6,470 bases of DNA. It comes from Gemmatimonadaceae bacterium (GTDB lineage Bacteria; Gemmatimonadota; Gemmatimonadetes; Gemmatimonadales; Gemmatimonadaceae). The DNA lies in NCBI GenBank assembly GCA_019689955.1, contig JADGGM010000191.1, positions 1 through 6,470 on the forward strand, in the 5' to 3' direction. Below, piece after piece: positions 1 to 6,470 of the stretch. The position numbers and the translations under genes are program-made. How positions within the stretch are numbered: position 1 is the first letter of the stretch; every line of letters starts with the position of its first letter. The notes under the pieces were generated by a model that saw only the letters and a program-made list of their open reading frames with translations, ran no database searches and was not told the origin of the DNA.

Positions 1-509
1 GCCCAGAGCCCCGCCGCGACCACGAGCGCCGCCGCGATCCCCACGCCCACCTGGCCGCGCGAGCGCGGCCGCTCGAGCGCGTGAAACACCGGGCGCGACG
101 CGCGCGTGGGGAGCGGCACGACGGTCGGCCCGGGGCGGGCGTCGTGGTCCAGACGGCTCCGCACGCGATCCCACACGGCGTCCATCGCCCTGGCGTCGTC
201 CAGCTCGCGGAGCGCGCTCACCATCCAGCGGACGCCGCGGACCACGCGCGCGTTGGCGGGATCGTTGGCGCTCCACGCCTCGAGCCGCGCGGACTCGGCC
301 GGCGTGAGGTCATCGCCGCCGTACCGGGCGAGGAGCGACCACGGGGTTCGGTCATCCATGGGAGCATCCGTGGCATCATCGGTCCCGCACTGACGGGGCG
401 AGCGCTCCGAAACCCCTAGCGCATCCCCCCGCCCCGGCCACAGGCGGCGGAGGAGTCTGGCGAGCGCGCGGCGCGCGCGCCCGCGCGGTTCGTGCGAGGC
501 GCGGCTCAT
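1..509 (-). CDS. FecR-like anti-sigma factor (3' end beyond window)
   Basis: An open frame runs from ATG 509 to the window edge (169 codons visible). From ATG 359 onward the protein begins MDDRTPWSLLARYGGDDLTP, then AESARLEAWSANDPANARVV with a Trp-rich helix. This matches the cytoplasmic N-terminal region (DUF4880-like) of FecR proteins, which binds the cognate sigma factor. The end of the visible part, GQVGVGIAAALVVAAGLW, is a transmembrane segment; the periplasmic FecR domain would follow outside the window. Two starts are possible. ATG 509 overlaps the sigma stop codon as ATGA and has GGAGG at 520-524, 10 nt away. ATG 359 coincides with the start of recognisable homology but has no Shine-Dalgarno sequence. 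The extra 50 residues from 509 are Arg-rich and low in complexity. The protein should sequester the sigma factor and release or activate it on an envelope signal. Family call is good; start is unresolved. Confidence 0.82.
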   Translation of the reverse strand, partial: MSRASHEPRGRARRALARLLRRLWPGRGDALGVSERSPRQCGTDDATDAPMDDRTPWSLLARYGGDDLTPAESARLEAWSANDPANARVVRGVRWMVSALRELDDARAMDAVWDRVRSRLDHDARPGPTVVPLPTRASRPVFHALERPRSRGQVGVGIAAALVVAAGLW

Positions 510-1120
510 TGGACCAGGTCCTCCAGGCGATGCCAGAGGATGCGGATGGAGCGGGCCAACTGGTTCTCCACGGTCCGCACCGAGACGCCCATGGCGCGCG
601 CGATCTCGGCGTAGCTCATGTGATGGTGGTAATAGAGCACGTACGTCTGCCGCGTACGCTGCGGGAGCGCGTCGATCGCGCGCTGCAGCCGCGCCTTGAC
701 CTCCTCGGTGAGGAGGCGCTCCTCGGCATCGTTGGGGACCTCGGTGCGGCGCAGCCGGTGGTCGGCGGGAATTGCCTGCGTACGCTGGAGCTCCAGGCGC
801 CGCCGGCTGAGGTGATCGAGCGCGGTGTTGCGGACGATGGTGAGGAGATAGCTCTTCACCGATCCGCGCACGTGCAGCCGCTCACGGTACGTCCAGATCT
901 TGAGGAACGTGTCCTCGATGACGTCTTCCGCGGCCGAGCTGGATTTGACGAGCGTGCGCGCGAACCCGCAGAGCGGGGCGTAGAGCGCCCGAAAGAGCGC
1001 CTCCAGCGCCTCGGCGTCCCCACCTCGGATCCGCGCCATCCACTGTTGCAGCTCCTCGGATGACGGCTCTCCGGGCGAGGCGCCCGATCGCCGGTTCACG
1101 TCCAGCAACTCGTGCGGCAT
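506..1120 (-). CDS. ECF-type RNA polymerase sigma-70 factor (FecI/RpoE-like)
   Basis: 204 residues, a usual length for ECF sigma factors. Region 2 spans about residues 40-108 and includes ALFRALYAPLCGFA and the core-binding and -10-recognition stretch EDVIEDTFLKIWTYRERL, followed by VKSYLLTIVRNTALDHLSRRR. A linker (about 109-140) leads to region 4 (about 143-197), with DALP at 150-153 and the helix-turn-helix YAEIARAMGVSVRTVENQLA (170-189) for -35 recognition. A His165-His166-His167 run precedes this helix. No region 1.1 or 3 is present, as expected for the ECF group. The protein directs core RNA polymerase to specific promoters and is normally held inactive by a membrane anti-sigma factor. 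The following FecR-like gene overlaps the stop codon as ATGA, which fits a FecI/FecR pair. The regulon, often TonB-dependent transport or envelope genes, is not visible, and autoregulation is unproven. Confidence 0.95.
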   Translation of the reverse strand: MPHELLDVNRRSGASPGEPSSEELQQWMARIRGGDAEALEALFRALYAPLCGFARTLVKSSSAAEDVIEDTFLKIWTYRERLHVRGSVKSYLLTIVRNTALDHLSRRRLELQRTQAIPADHRLRRTEVPNDAEERLLTEEVKARLQRAIDALPQRTRQTYVLYYHHHMSYAEIARAMGVSVRTVENQLARSIRILWHRLEDLVQ

Positions 1121-1128
1121 TCCACACG

Positions 1129-1135
1129 CTCCTCC
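1129..1135 (-). promoter_or_regulatory. Ribosome binding site of the sigma-factor gene
   Basis: On the minus strand this reads GGAGGAG, ending 8 nt before ATG 1120. The good match and spacing fix the start of the sigma gene. Confidence 0.75.
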
Positions 1136-1145
1136 ACGACGGTCC

Positions 1146-1172
1146 TCGATCGGCGCGGCGCTGCGCCATCGA
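1146..1172 (-). other. Bulged hairpin in the sigma-gene leader
   Basis: The arms at 1146-1156 and 1163-1172 pair over 10 bp with one bulged base (C1151 on the plus strand) around a 6-nt loop. In the mRNA the structure would sit 26-52 nt upstream of the sigma ATG, just before the ribosome binding site. It could influence transcript stability or translation, or be a by-product of GC-rich sequence. No downstream T-tract supports termination. Confidence 0.4.
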
Positions 1173-1295
1173 GCGGGTTCGTGTACTGACGGAAGCTAGC
1201 GGACCGAACCCCTATCGCCGGGGCCGGAACGTGTGGAACAGCGCTCCGGGGGGCGGACATGGGCGCGTGCCAGGGAGGAGGCGGGAGAGAAGCAA

Positions 1296-1322
1296 ACGGG
1301 GTGCTCCATCGGAGCACCCCGT
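1296..1322 (-). terminator. Hairpin terminator after the M16 gene
   Basis: A perfect 12-bp inverted repeat, ACGGGGTGCTCC and its complement, has a 3-nt loop (1308-1310) and begins 42 bp after the M16 stop codon. On the minus strand it is followed by a weak T-containing tract (TTTGCTTCTCT) rather than a clean U-run, so it is intrinsic-like but not canonical. Being perfectly symmetric, it could also act on the plus strand, but no plus-strand gene needs it. It separates the protease unit from the sigma/anti-sigma unit. Confidence 0.8.
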
Positions 1323-1364
1323 CGTTCGCCGCCCGGCGGCCGGTCCCGGCCGACCGTACATTCC

Positions 1365-4262
1365 TTACCGATTGGTGAGCTTCACGGAAGCGTCAGCATC
1401 CGCGCTGTCGGCCTTCGTGTAGCTCGTGCTGTCCTCCGGCATCGCCGTGACGTGGATGTACGAATTGTCCGGCAGATATCGCTTGGCGGCCGCCTCGAGC
1501 TCGGCCGGCGTCACCTCCTGCTCGGGGTACGGCGCCGGGATCTTGTCGAGCGGGATCCCGAGCCGCGTGTACTGCCCGATCGCGTTCATCCAGTAGTCGT
1601 TCTCCTGCAACCGCGTCTCGAGCTGCCGCCGCTGGATCGTCGCCGCCCGCGCCGCCTCGGCCGCGCTCACTTCCGTGGTGCGCACCGTGTCGAGGAGCTT
1701 CATGAGCGCCCGGTTCAACTCGTGCATCCGTTCCGGCGCCGCATCGAAGGCGATGAGCACGCGGTAGTGCTCATCCGGGAGCGCGTACGTCTCGCTCGTG
1801 ACGAACGGGCTGTACGTCCCCGCCAGCTCCTCGCGCAGCCGCACGCGCACGCGGTCCTGCAACACCGTGACGAGCGCGCCGAGCCGCTGCCGCTCCAGCA
1901 GATAGCGATCGGGCGCGGCCGGGAAGGTGTCATCGAACACCACGAGCGTCTGCGCCTTCGGCACCTGGAGCACCGGCAAGATCGTGTTCACCCGGTGCCT
2001 GAACGGCTCGACGTCTTCCTTCTTCGGCGTCTCCCGCTCCGGCGTGCTCGGCAGGCTCGCCACGTAGCGCTCCACGAGCGGGCGCACCTCCTTCGCGGTC
2101 ACCGCGCCCACGAGCATGAAGGTGAAGTCGCCGGCGTTCCCGAACCGGTTGCGGTACGCGGCCATCAGCTGCGGCACCGTCGCCAGCTCGGCGAGCTGCG
2201 TCTGTACCGGGAGCAGCCGCGGGTTCCCCCTGGCGAAGATCTGGTTGAACTGATCGTCGAGGGAGAAGCCGGTCACGCGATACTTGGCGAGGCTCTGCCA
2301 GCCGACCAGGGTCGCGGAGTCGAGCATGGGCGCGGTGAACTGCCGGTGCAGCAGTTGGAAGAGCGTCTCCAGCGATCTGGGGGAGCCGGCGAGGGAGATG
2401 GACTCATCGGCATAGCCGATGTCCACGGTCATCCGTTGGAGCCCGGTGGTGGAGAGCTGCTGCGCGAGCGCGTCGTGGTTCCTGGAGCCGAGCCCTCCGA
2501 GATCGGTCATCACGCGGGCGACCATGCGCCCCGGGGTGAAGAAGAGGGAATCGGGCATCACCGAGAAGCCGCCGGGGCTCCATGCACGCACCAGCACCTC
2601 GTCGGGATCGTTCGGCGTGGGCTTCACGATCACCCGTGCGCCGTTGGAGAGCGTCCACTCCGTGATCCCGGCTGCGGTATCGTACTTCTCGCGGACGATC
2701 TTCCCCGGCGTGGGGAGCGTGGCCAGGAGCGGGACGGTGGCGGTGCGGCGCGCCGTGTCGGGCGCGAGCGGCGCGCGCGCGACGGAGTCGAAGAGCGCGA
2801 GCACGCTCTCGCGCGTGGGCGGGCGCACGTGGGCGAGCTCGGGGAGCTGGATGAACACCAGCCGCCCCGCCGGCTCGCGCCAGAAGCGCGCGGCCTCGGC
2901 GAGGGCCCGCGGGGTGAGCGTGGGGAGGATCTCGCGCGCGAGCGCGAGCTCCTGCTGCGCGGAGAGCAGCGATCCCTCACCAGTGAGATAATGCTGGACG
3001 TACGCATCGGCGTACGACCCCGAGGAGCGCCCCCCCTCGCTCGCCGCGGCGTGCTCGAGGTGCGCGAGGAGCACGGCCTTCCGGTGGGCGAGCGTCGCCG
3101 CGGGCACGCCGTAGCGCGCCACCTGCTCGAGCTGCCCGAGCACCGTGGCCAGCCCGCGCTCCAGGCTGTCCGGCCAGGTGATGAGCTCGAACCCCATGAC
3201 GTCGAGCGGGCGGACGATGCGCCCCCCTTCGAGCTCGGCGGTGATGTACGGACGCGAGGGGTGCTCCCGGATGCGGAGCAAGCGCTCCTCCATCTCCTGC
3301 GCGAGGAGCTCCTGCACGAGGCGCTGACGCTCGGCGGCCCGCGCATCGGCCGGGTCCGCCGGGGCCCGCCACAGCACTTCCACCACCGGGTTCACGTTCC
3401 CGCGATAGACATCCACGACCGGCTCGCGGCTCGCGCGGAGCGTCGGCGCGGGGCGCGGACGCGGGTGCTGCGGCGCGGGGATCGCCCCGAAGCGGCGCCG
3501 GATCTCGCGCTCCATCTGCGCCTGGTCGAAGTCCCCCACCACGACGACCGCCATGAGGTCCGGCCTATACCAATCATGGTAGAACCGCTCGATCGGCCCT
3601 GCTTCCGCGTGCTCGATCAGTGTCGTGTCCCCGATCGGCTGCCGATCGAGGTAGCGCGAGCTCCCGTAGAAGAGCGTGTCGTAGTGCGCCCTGAGCTTCT
3701 GGGTGGCCGTGTCGAGGAGCGAGCGCATGCGCCACTCGCCCATGATCACCCCGCGCTCGGCCACGACTTCGGCCGAGTCGAGCGTGATCCCCCCACTCGC
3801 CCAGTCCTGGAGGACGTCGAGTCCCTTCCCGAGAATCGTACGATCGTCGCTCGGGAGCGTGAGCATGTACACCGTCTCGTCCGACGTGGTGTACGCGTTC
3901 AGGTCGGCGCCGAAGCGCATCCCGCTCGTCTCGAGGAAGTCGATGAGCGTGTTGCGCGGGAAGTGCGTGGTGCCGTTGAACGCCATGTGCTCCAGGAAAT
4001 GCGCGAAGCCGCGCTGGTCGTCATCCTCGAGCGTGCTTCCGGCGTTGACGACGAGCCGGAGCTCCACGCGGTGCTTGGGGCTGGTGTTCCGGCGCAGGTA
4101 GTAGCGCATCCCGTTGGGGAGCGTCCCCACCGTGAGCGCCGGGTCGCGCGGGCCCGGGGCGGAGGGGCGCACGGGCCGCGGCGTCGCCGCCCCGCCGGCG
4201 CCCAGGAGAAGCACGAGCCCGGCCACGCCCGCTGCGAGCCGCCGTCCATCACTTCGCTGCAC
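1365..4262 (-). CDS. M16 family zinc metalloprotease, PqqL-like, exported
   Basis: 965 residues, close to the usual length of two-lobed PqqL-like M16 proteases (about 930). Residues 1-26 form a signal peptide (LAAGVAGLVLLLGAGGAA), with no lipobox cysteine. The inverted zinc motif HxxEH is H88-F-L-E91-H92, and the third ligand is E169 in AERGVI, 76 residues after H92, as M16 requires. Neighbouring family blocks are NGMRYYLRRN (50-59), FGADLNAYTTSDETVY (117-132) and YRPDLMAVVVVGDFD (232-246). A second M16-like lobe starts near residue 534 and has no HxxEH. It carries the conserved Arg and Tyr of the C-terminal lobe in LREELAGTYS (R810, Y817). The start is GTG 4262, with a strong GGGAGGGG site and only a few in-frame codons to a stop upstream. 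The protein probably cleaves short peptides in the periplasm; the substrate is not visible. It is the last gene of its transcript, followed by a hairpin terminator. Confidence 0.95.
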   Translation of the reverse strand: MQRSDGRRLAAGVAGLVLLLGAGGAATPRPVRPSAPGPRDPALTVGTLPNGMRYYLRRNTSPKHRVELRLVVNAGSTLEDDDQRGFAHFLEHMAFNGTTHFPRNTLIDFLETSGMRFGADLNAYTTSDETVYMLTLPSDDRTILGKGLDVLQDWASGGITLDSAEVVAERGVIMGEWRMRSLLDTATQKLRAHYDTLFYGSSRYLDRQPIGDTTLIEHAEAGPIERFYHDWYRPDLMAVVVVGDFDQAQMEREIRRRFGAIPAPQHPRPRPAPTLRASREPVVDVYRGNVNPVVEVLWRAPADPADARAAERQRLVQELLAQEMEERLLRIREHPSRPYITAELEGGRIVRPLDVMGFELITWPDSLERGLATVLGQLEQVARYGVPAATLAHRKAVLLAHLEHAAASEGGRSSGSYADAYVQHYLTGEGSLLSAQQELALAREILPTLTPRALAEAARFWREPAGRLVFIQLPELAHVRPPTRESVLALFDSVARAPLAPDTARRTATVPLLATLPTPGKIVREKYDTAAGITEWTLSNGARVIVKPTPNDPDEVLVRAWSPGGFSVMPDSLFFTPGRMVARVMTDLGGLGSRNHDALAQQLSTTGLQRMTVDIGYADESISLAGSPRSLETLFQLLHRQFTAPMLDSATLVGWQSLAKYRVTGFSLDDQFNQIFARGNPRLLPVQTQLAELATVPQLMAAYRNRFGNAGDFTFMLVGAVTAKEVRPLVERYVASLPSTPERETPKKEDVEPFRHRVNTILPVLQVPKAQTLVVFDDTFPAAPDRYLLERQRLGALVTVLQDRVRVRLREELAGTYSPFVTSETYALPDEHYRVLIAFDAAPERMHELNRALMKLLDTVRTTEVSAAEAARAATIQRRQLETRLQENDYWMNAIGQYTRLGIPLDKIPAPYPEQEVTPAELEAAAKRYLPDNSYIHVTAMPEDSTSYTKADSADADASVKLTNR

Positions 4263-5694
4263 GATCCCCTCCCGTCGCCTGTCGGTGCGTCAACACGTCG
4301 ATGAACTGCGCCAACTCTTGCTCGTGGAGCCCCCACACCGAGACCACGAGCCCATCCTGGTCGACGAGATACTGGCTTTGCTCCGGCTTCACCCGCTTGC
4401 CGAAGGTGTAGCTCACGAAGTTCGGAGTGTCCTTGTTGATTCGCCGGCCGTCCGGGCGAGGGAGGTTCCAGAAGGGGGTGGAGGTCAAGGCGATCGTCAG
4501 GCGTGGAATGTGGTACGTGTCGATCCAGCGGCGAAGCATGTCCGCCTCCTCCGCGGGGGTCATCGGCGGTGCCCACGCGAAGAAGCCGTGCGTGCGGCTG
4601 ACGACGATGACGTCGAGAGTCGGGAACCGCTCGCTCAGCCGGCGCAACATGGAGAGCTCCGCCCCGCATTGGTCGTTGGCCTCCCCGTTCGGGTCCAGCG
4701 TGATGCAGGTCGCGTCCTCCAGGAAGAGGATGAGGCTCACGTGCCCCGGCGCGGGTCGTGGGGTGTTCCCCGCCGCGGCCGGAATCCAGTAGTCCGCCGA
4801 GATGGTGGGCGCGTGCTCGCCGATCGGGACGGGGAGCGCGTCAGGGGATTCCCCGAGCAGGGCAGCCCACGTGGACCGCTCCAGTGTGACCAGCGCCGCC
4901 GTGCTCCGGCGCAGGCTGTCGAGCATGACGGGGACGCCCATCAGCTGCATCACCGCGGGGAAGAGGAAGCTCCGTCCTCCCATCTTCTCGAACTTCTCCG
5001 ACTCGCGCTCGGCCGTCGTGAGTGAGTCGGCCGCGTTCACGAGCAGCCGGGCGGCGCGCCGCGCTTGCGCCGTGTCACCGGCCGCGTTCGCGACCTGCAT
5101 GCTCTTGCCGTAGAGCACCATGCGATCCAGCCGGTCCGGCTCGCGGCGCGCGCGCGCGAGCAGGATCTGCTCCGCGGCATCCAGGCGCGCGGGGCGTGCG
5201 TCGAGGTAGATGGCGACCACGCTGTCCTCGATCGCCGCGCGCGTCTTCGCGCTCTTTGGCGGCGCGGCGGCGAAGCGCCGCGCCACCAGCGCGCTCGCAT
5301 CGGCATCGCGACCGGCATCGAGATAGAGCCGGAGCAGCGGGGCGAAGTCGTCGAGGCGCGCGGTGGGCTCGGGGAACTGCGCCGCGCAGCGCCGGGCGAT
5401 CTCCACCACCGGTGCCGGCAGCGGCTTCAAGCTCGCGCGCGGATCGTACGGCAACGTGTCACGCCGCACGGCAGACATCTCGCGCCGGCTCACGTCGGCG
5501 TGCGTTCGGGCCACGAGCGCCAGACACTTGTCGACCGTGTTGTACCCGGACAGCGGTACCGCGGTATCGGGCCACGCGAAGCGCACCTGCGCGGCGGCCG
5601 GGGCGGCCGTGAGCGTACCGCACGCGAGCGCCACGATCAGCGACGTACGCGCCCTGGGCGCGCCGCGCTCGGAATGTCGGACGTCAGATCGCAT
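4249..5694 (-). CDS. Exported helical-repeat protein with thioredoxin-like C-terminal domain (CX12C)
   Basis: 481 residues; I do not recognise a named gene. Residues 1-35 form a Sec signal peptide: basic start, hydrophobic SLIVALACGTLTA, and a cleavage-like Ala-Ala-Ala before Gln36. Residues about 95-280 are Ala/Arg/Leu-rich amphipathic helices resembling TPR-type repeats. Residues about 315-470 look like a TlpA/thioredoxin-like fold: beta strand SLILFLEDATC, then C343-GAELSMLRRLSERFP as the helix after the redox site, strand LDVIVVSRTHG, and QYLVDQDGLVVSVWG in place of the usual LID-DG strand pair. The two candidate redox cysteines are C330 and C343, separated by 12 residues rather than 2, so classical disulfide exchange is uncertain. 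The start is ATG 5694, inside the end of the TldE-like gene; no Shine-Dalgarno sequence is visible, which suggests coupled translation. The 3' end overlaps the M16 gene by 14 bp. The protein is probably periplasmic. The coding call is firm; the thioredoxin assignment is pattern-based and function is unknown. Confidence 0.85.
   Translation of the reverse strand: MRSDVRHSERGAPRARTSLIVALACGTLTAAPAAAQVRFAWPDTAVPLSGYNTVDKCLALVARTHADVSRREMSAVRRDTLPYDPRASLKPLPAPVVEIARRCAAQFPEPTARLDDFAPLLRLYLDAGRDADASALVARRFAAAPPKSAKTRAAIEDSVVAIYLDARPARLDAAEQILLARARREPDRLDRMVLYGKSMQVANAAGDTAQARRAARLLVNAADSLTTAERESEKFEKMGGRSFLFPAVMQLMGVPVMLDSLRRSTAALVTLERSTWAALLGESPDALPVPIGEHAPTISADYWIPAAAGNTPRPAPGHVSLILFLEDATCITLDPNGEANDQCGAELSMLRRLSERFPTLDVIVVSRTHGFFAWAPPMTPAEEADMLRRWIDTYHIPRLTIALTSTPFWNLPRPDGRRINKDTPNFVSYTFGKRVKPEQSQYLVDQDGLVVSVWGLHEQELAQFIDVLTHRQATGGDRAAK
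4266..4273 (-). promoter_or_regulatory. Ribosome binding site of the M16 gene
   Basis: On the minus strand this reads GGGAGGGG, with its GGAGG core 5 nt before GTG 4262. It lies inside the 3' end of the preceding gene. It decides the GTG start: no in-frame ATG lies between this site and the upstream stop. Confidence 0.8.
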
Positions 5695-6470
5695 CGATCG
5701 TCGAGGTGAAGCTGAAGTCGCGTGCCTTGAGCGGCGGCACGATCGCCGGGGTCAACGGAACCCGCTGCTCGTACGGATTCTTCACCGGCCGGAACACCGG
5801 CACCGGCACGCCGAGCTGCTCGATGGCGTTGAGCACGAACAGGGGGGATTCCGTGAAGCGGAAGTTCTTCACGGCCTTGGAGATCTTCCCGTTCTCGATG
5901 AGCCAGAGCCCGTCGCGCGTGAGCCCCGTCGCGAGGAGGCTCGTCCCGTCCAGCAGGCGGATGTTGGAGAAGCGTGTGACGAGGAGCCCGCGCTTGGTCG
6001 TCCGGATCATCTCGTCGATCGACGTCGTCCCCCCGCTCATCCGGTAGCCCATCATCCAGCGCACGGGGGCGTTCTGGTTCAGGTTCCGGAGGGCGTAGTC
6101 GCGGTCGTACGAGAGGTTCGTGAGCACGCCCTTGTCGAACCAGGTCACGGGCTGCATCCAGGGCGTGGGGAGGATCCCCAGCTCGGGGTCGGCGGGTTCG
6201 TGGCTGATGGTGATCCGCTCATCGAGCACCTTGAGCCCAAGCTTCGTCCGCCAGAGCTGGAGGGCGTCATCCGGCGCCAGCGCCCACGGGCCCTTGCCGG
6301 ACTCGGCGGGATCGCGCCTGATGTCGTTCGCCAGGATCTCCACGAGGTCGGCCACGGCCTGCGGCTCGAGGATCACGGTGTAGCGCCCGGGCTCCAGCGT
6401 CACCGGGTTGCGCGAGGCCTCGCACTTCTCGAGCGCCCGCGCGGCGAGCGCTTGGGCGTCGATCCGGGTC
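5684..6470 (-). CDS. TldD/PmbA-family protein, TldE-like subunit (5' end beyond window)
   Basis: This is the C-terminal 261 residues of a TldD/PmbA-family protein; the reading frame stays open to the window edge at 6470, so the true start lies outside. A GTG exists at 6403, but the frame upstream of it reads like family sequence (an Ala-rich helix with a Ser-Arg-Asn-Pro-Val stretch leading into LEPGRYTVILEPQAVADL), so it is not the start. Family-typical C-terminal signatures are TRDGLWLIENGKISKAVKNF (about 5865-5925) and a preceding KRGLLVTRF. TldD and TldE form a cytoplasmic heterodimeric protease that degrades unfolded peptides and, in E. coli, matures microcin B17 and degrades CcdA. The TldD catalytic HExxxH motif is absent from the visible part where TldD would carry it, so a TldE/PmbA-like non-catalytic role is inferred. 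TldD would be expected just upstream, outside the window. The stop codon overlaps the next gene by 11 bp. Confidence 0.9.
   Translation of the reverse strand, partial: TRIDAQALAARALEKCEASRNPVTLEPGRYTVILEPQAVADLVEILANDIRRDPAESGKGPWALAPDDALQLWRTKLGLKVLDERITISHEPADPELGILPTPWMQPVTWFDKGVLTNLSYDRDYALRNLNQNAPVRWMMGYRMSGGTTSIDEMIRTTKRGLLVTRFSNIRLLDGTSLLATGLTRDGLWLIENGKISKAVKNFRFTESPLFVLNAIEQLGVPVPVFRPVKNPYEQRVPLTPAIVPPLKARDFSFTSTIDAI

Larger units (their letters stand above)
1120..1238. repeat. 9-bp inverted repeat flanking the sigma-gene leader
   Basis: TTCCACACG at 1120-1128 and its reverse complement CGTGTGGAA at 1230-1238 are perfect matches, about 100 bp apart. One copy abuts the sigma start codon and ribosome binding site; the other lies upstream in the putative promoter zone. 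They could be two operator half-sites or could pair in the leader RNA and mask translation; chance is also plausible in GC-rich DNA. Confidence 0.3.
1121..1295 (-). promoter_or_regulatory. Leader and presumed promoter region of the sigma-factor gene
   Basis: This gene-free stretch lies between the terminator and the sigma gene and must hold the sigma/anti-sigma promoter if the two genes are transcribed on their own. I could not identify a convincing -35/-10 pair on the minus strand; a GATAGG at 1211-1216 is a possible but poor -10 element without a good -35 partner. The region carries a hairpin (1146-1172) and one arm of a 9-bp inverted repeat. No credible small gene is seen here. Confidence 0.4.

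Noticed and set aside
81..419. Plus-strand frames opposite the anti-sigma gene.
   Set aside because: The minus-strand frame gives recognisable FecR-like sequence with a membrane span; the plus-strand translations are Arg/Gly/His-rich and match nothing I recognise.
509..1063. Plus-strand frame opposite the sigma-factor gene.
   Set aside because: It is the antisense shadow of a clear ECF sigma factor with both conserved regions intact.
1096..1317. A 73-codon minus-strand frame in the gap upstream of the sigma gene.
   Set aside because: It starts inside the terminator hairpin, has Pro/Ser-rich low-complexity sequence, overlaps the sigma gene in another frame and has no ribosome binding site that I can see.
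1233..4304. A 1023-codon open frame on the plus strand, antisense to the M16 gene.
   Set aside because: It is an Arg/His/Glu-rich shadow produced by GC-rich codon usage opposite a protein with intact M16 catalytic motifs. It also runs through the terminator hairpin and into the neighbouring gene, and shows no domain.
4670..4700. The Asp/Asn/Gly-rich loop between the two cysteines of the thioredoxin-like protein as an EF-hand calcium site.
   Set aside because: The spacing does not fit DxDxDG with Glu at position 12: Gly and Glu fall at the wrong positions.
4114..5025. A 303-codon plus-strand frame across the junction of the thioredoxin-like and M16 genes.
   Set aside because: It is antisense to two genes with signal peptides and family motifs, and its composition is typical of GC-driven spurious frames.

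Overview
The window is high-GC DNA in which every supported gene lies on the minus strand, so transcription runs from high to low coordinates. The source looks like a diderm (Gram-negative type) bacterium. Two proteins carry Sec-type signal peptides, one ending in an Ala-Pro-Ala-Ala-Ala-Gln stretch. There is an ECF sigma factor with a FecR-like anti-sigma partner, and a PqqL-like M16 zinc protease that is predicted to be exported. This combination resembles Gemmatimonadota or a similar high-GC phylum, but that is an inference from style and no marker gene is present.

Region A (6470 down to 1365) is a tightly packed three-gene unit: the 3' part of a TldD/PmbA-family gene (TldE-like), an exported protein with a helical middle and a thioredoxin-like C-terminus, and a full-length two-lobed M16 (insulinase/PqqL-type) metalloprotease. 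The genes overlap by 11 and 14 bp, which argues for one transcript and coupled translation. A strong hairpin at 1296-1322, just beyond the M16 stop codon, probably ends this transcript.

Region B (1120 down to 1) is a regulatory pair: an ECF sigma factor followed by the 5' part of a FecR-like anti-sigma gene with an N-terminal DUF4880-like region and the start of a membrane span. The start of the anti-sigma gene is ambiguous: either an ATGA overlap with the sigma gene or an internal ATG 150 bp downstream. The 244-bp gap between the regions holds the terminator, the sigma-gene leader with a bulged hairpin, a 9-bp inverted repeat and a good ribosome binding site.

Region A joins two peptide-processing families around a thioredoxin-like protein with an expanded CX12C cysteine spacing. 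A peptide maturation or peptide turnover role is possible but not shown by the sequence. Region B would respond to an envelope signal and typically controls TonB-dependent uptake or envelope genes; the targets are not visible here. I saw no tRNA, rRNA, CRISPR array, insertion sequence or phage signature. The most interesting item is the central gene at 4249-5694; the rest is fairly ordinary chromosomal content.
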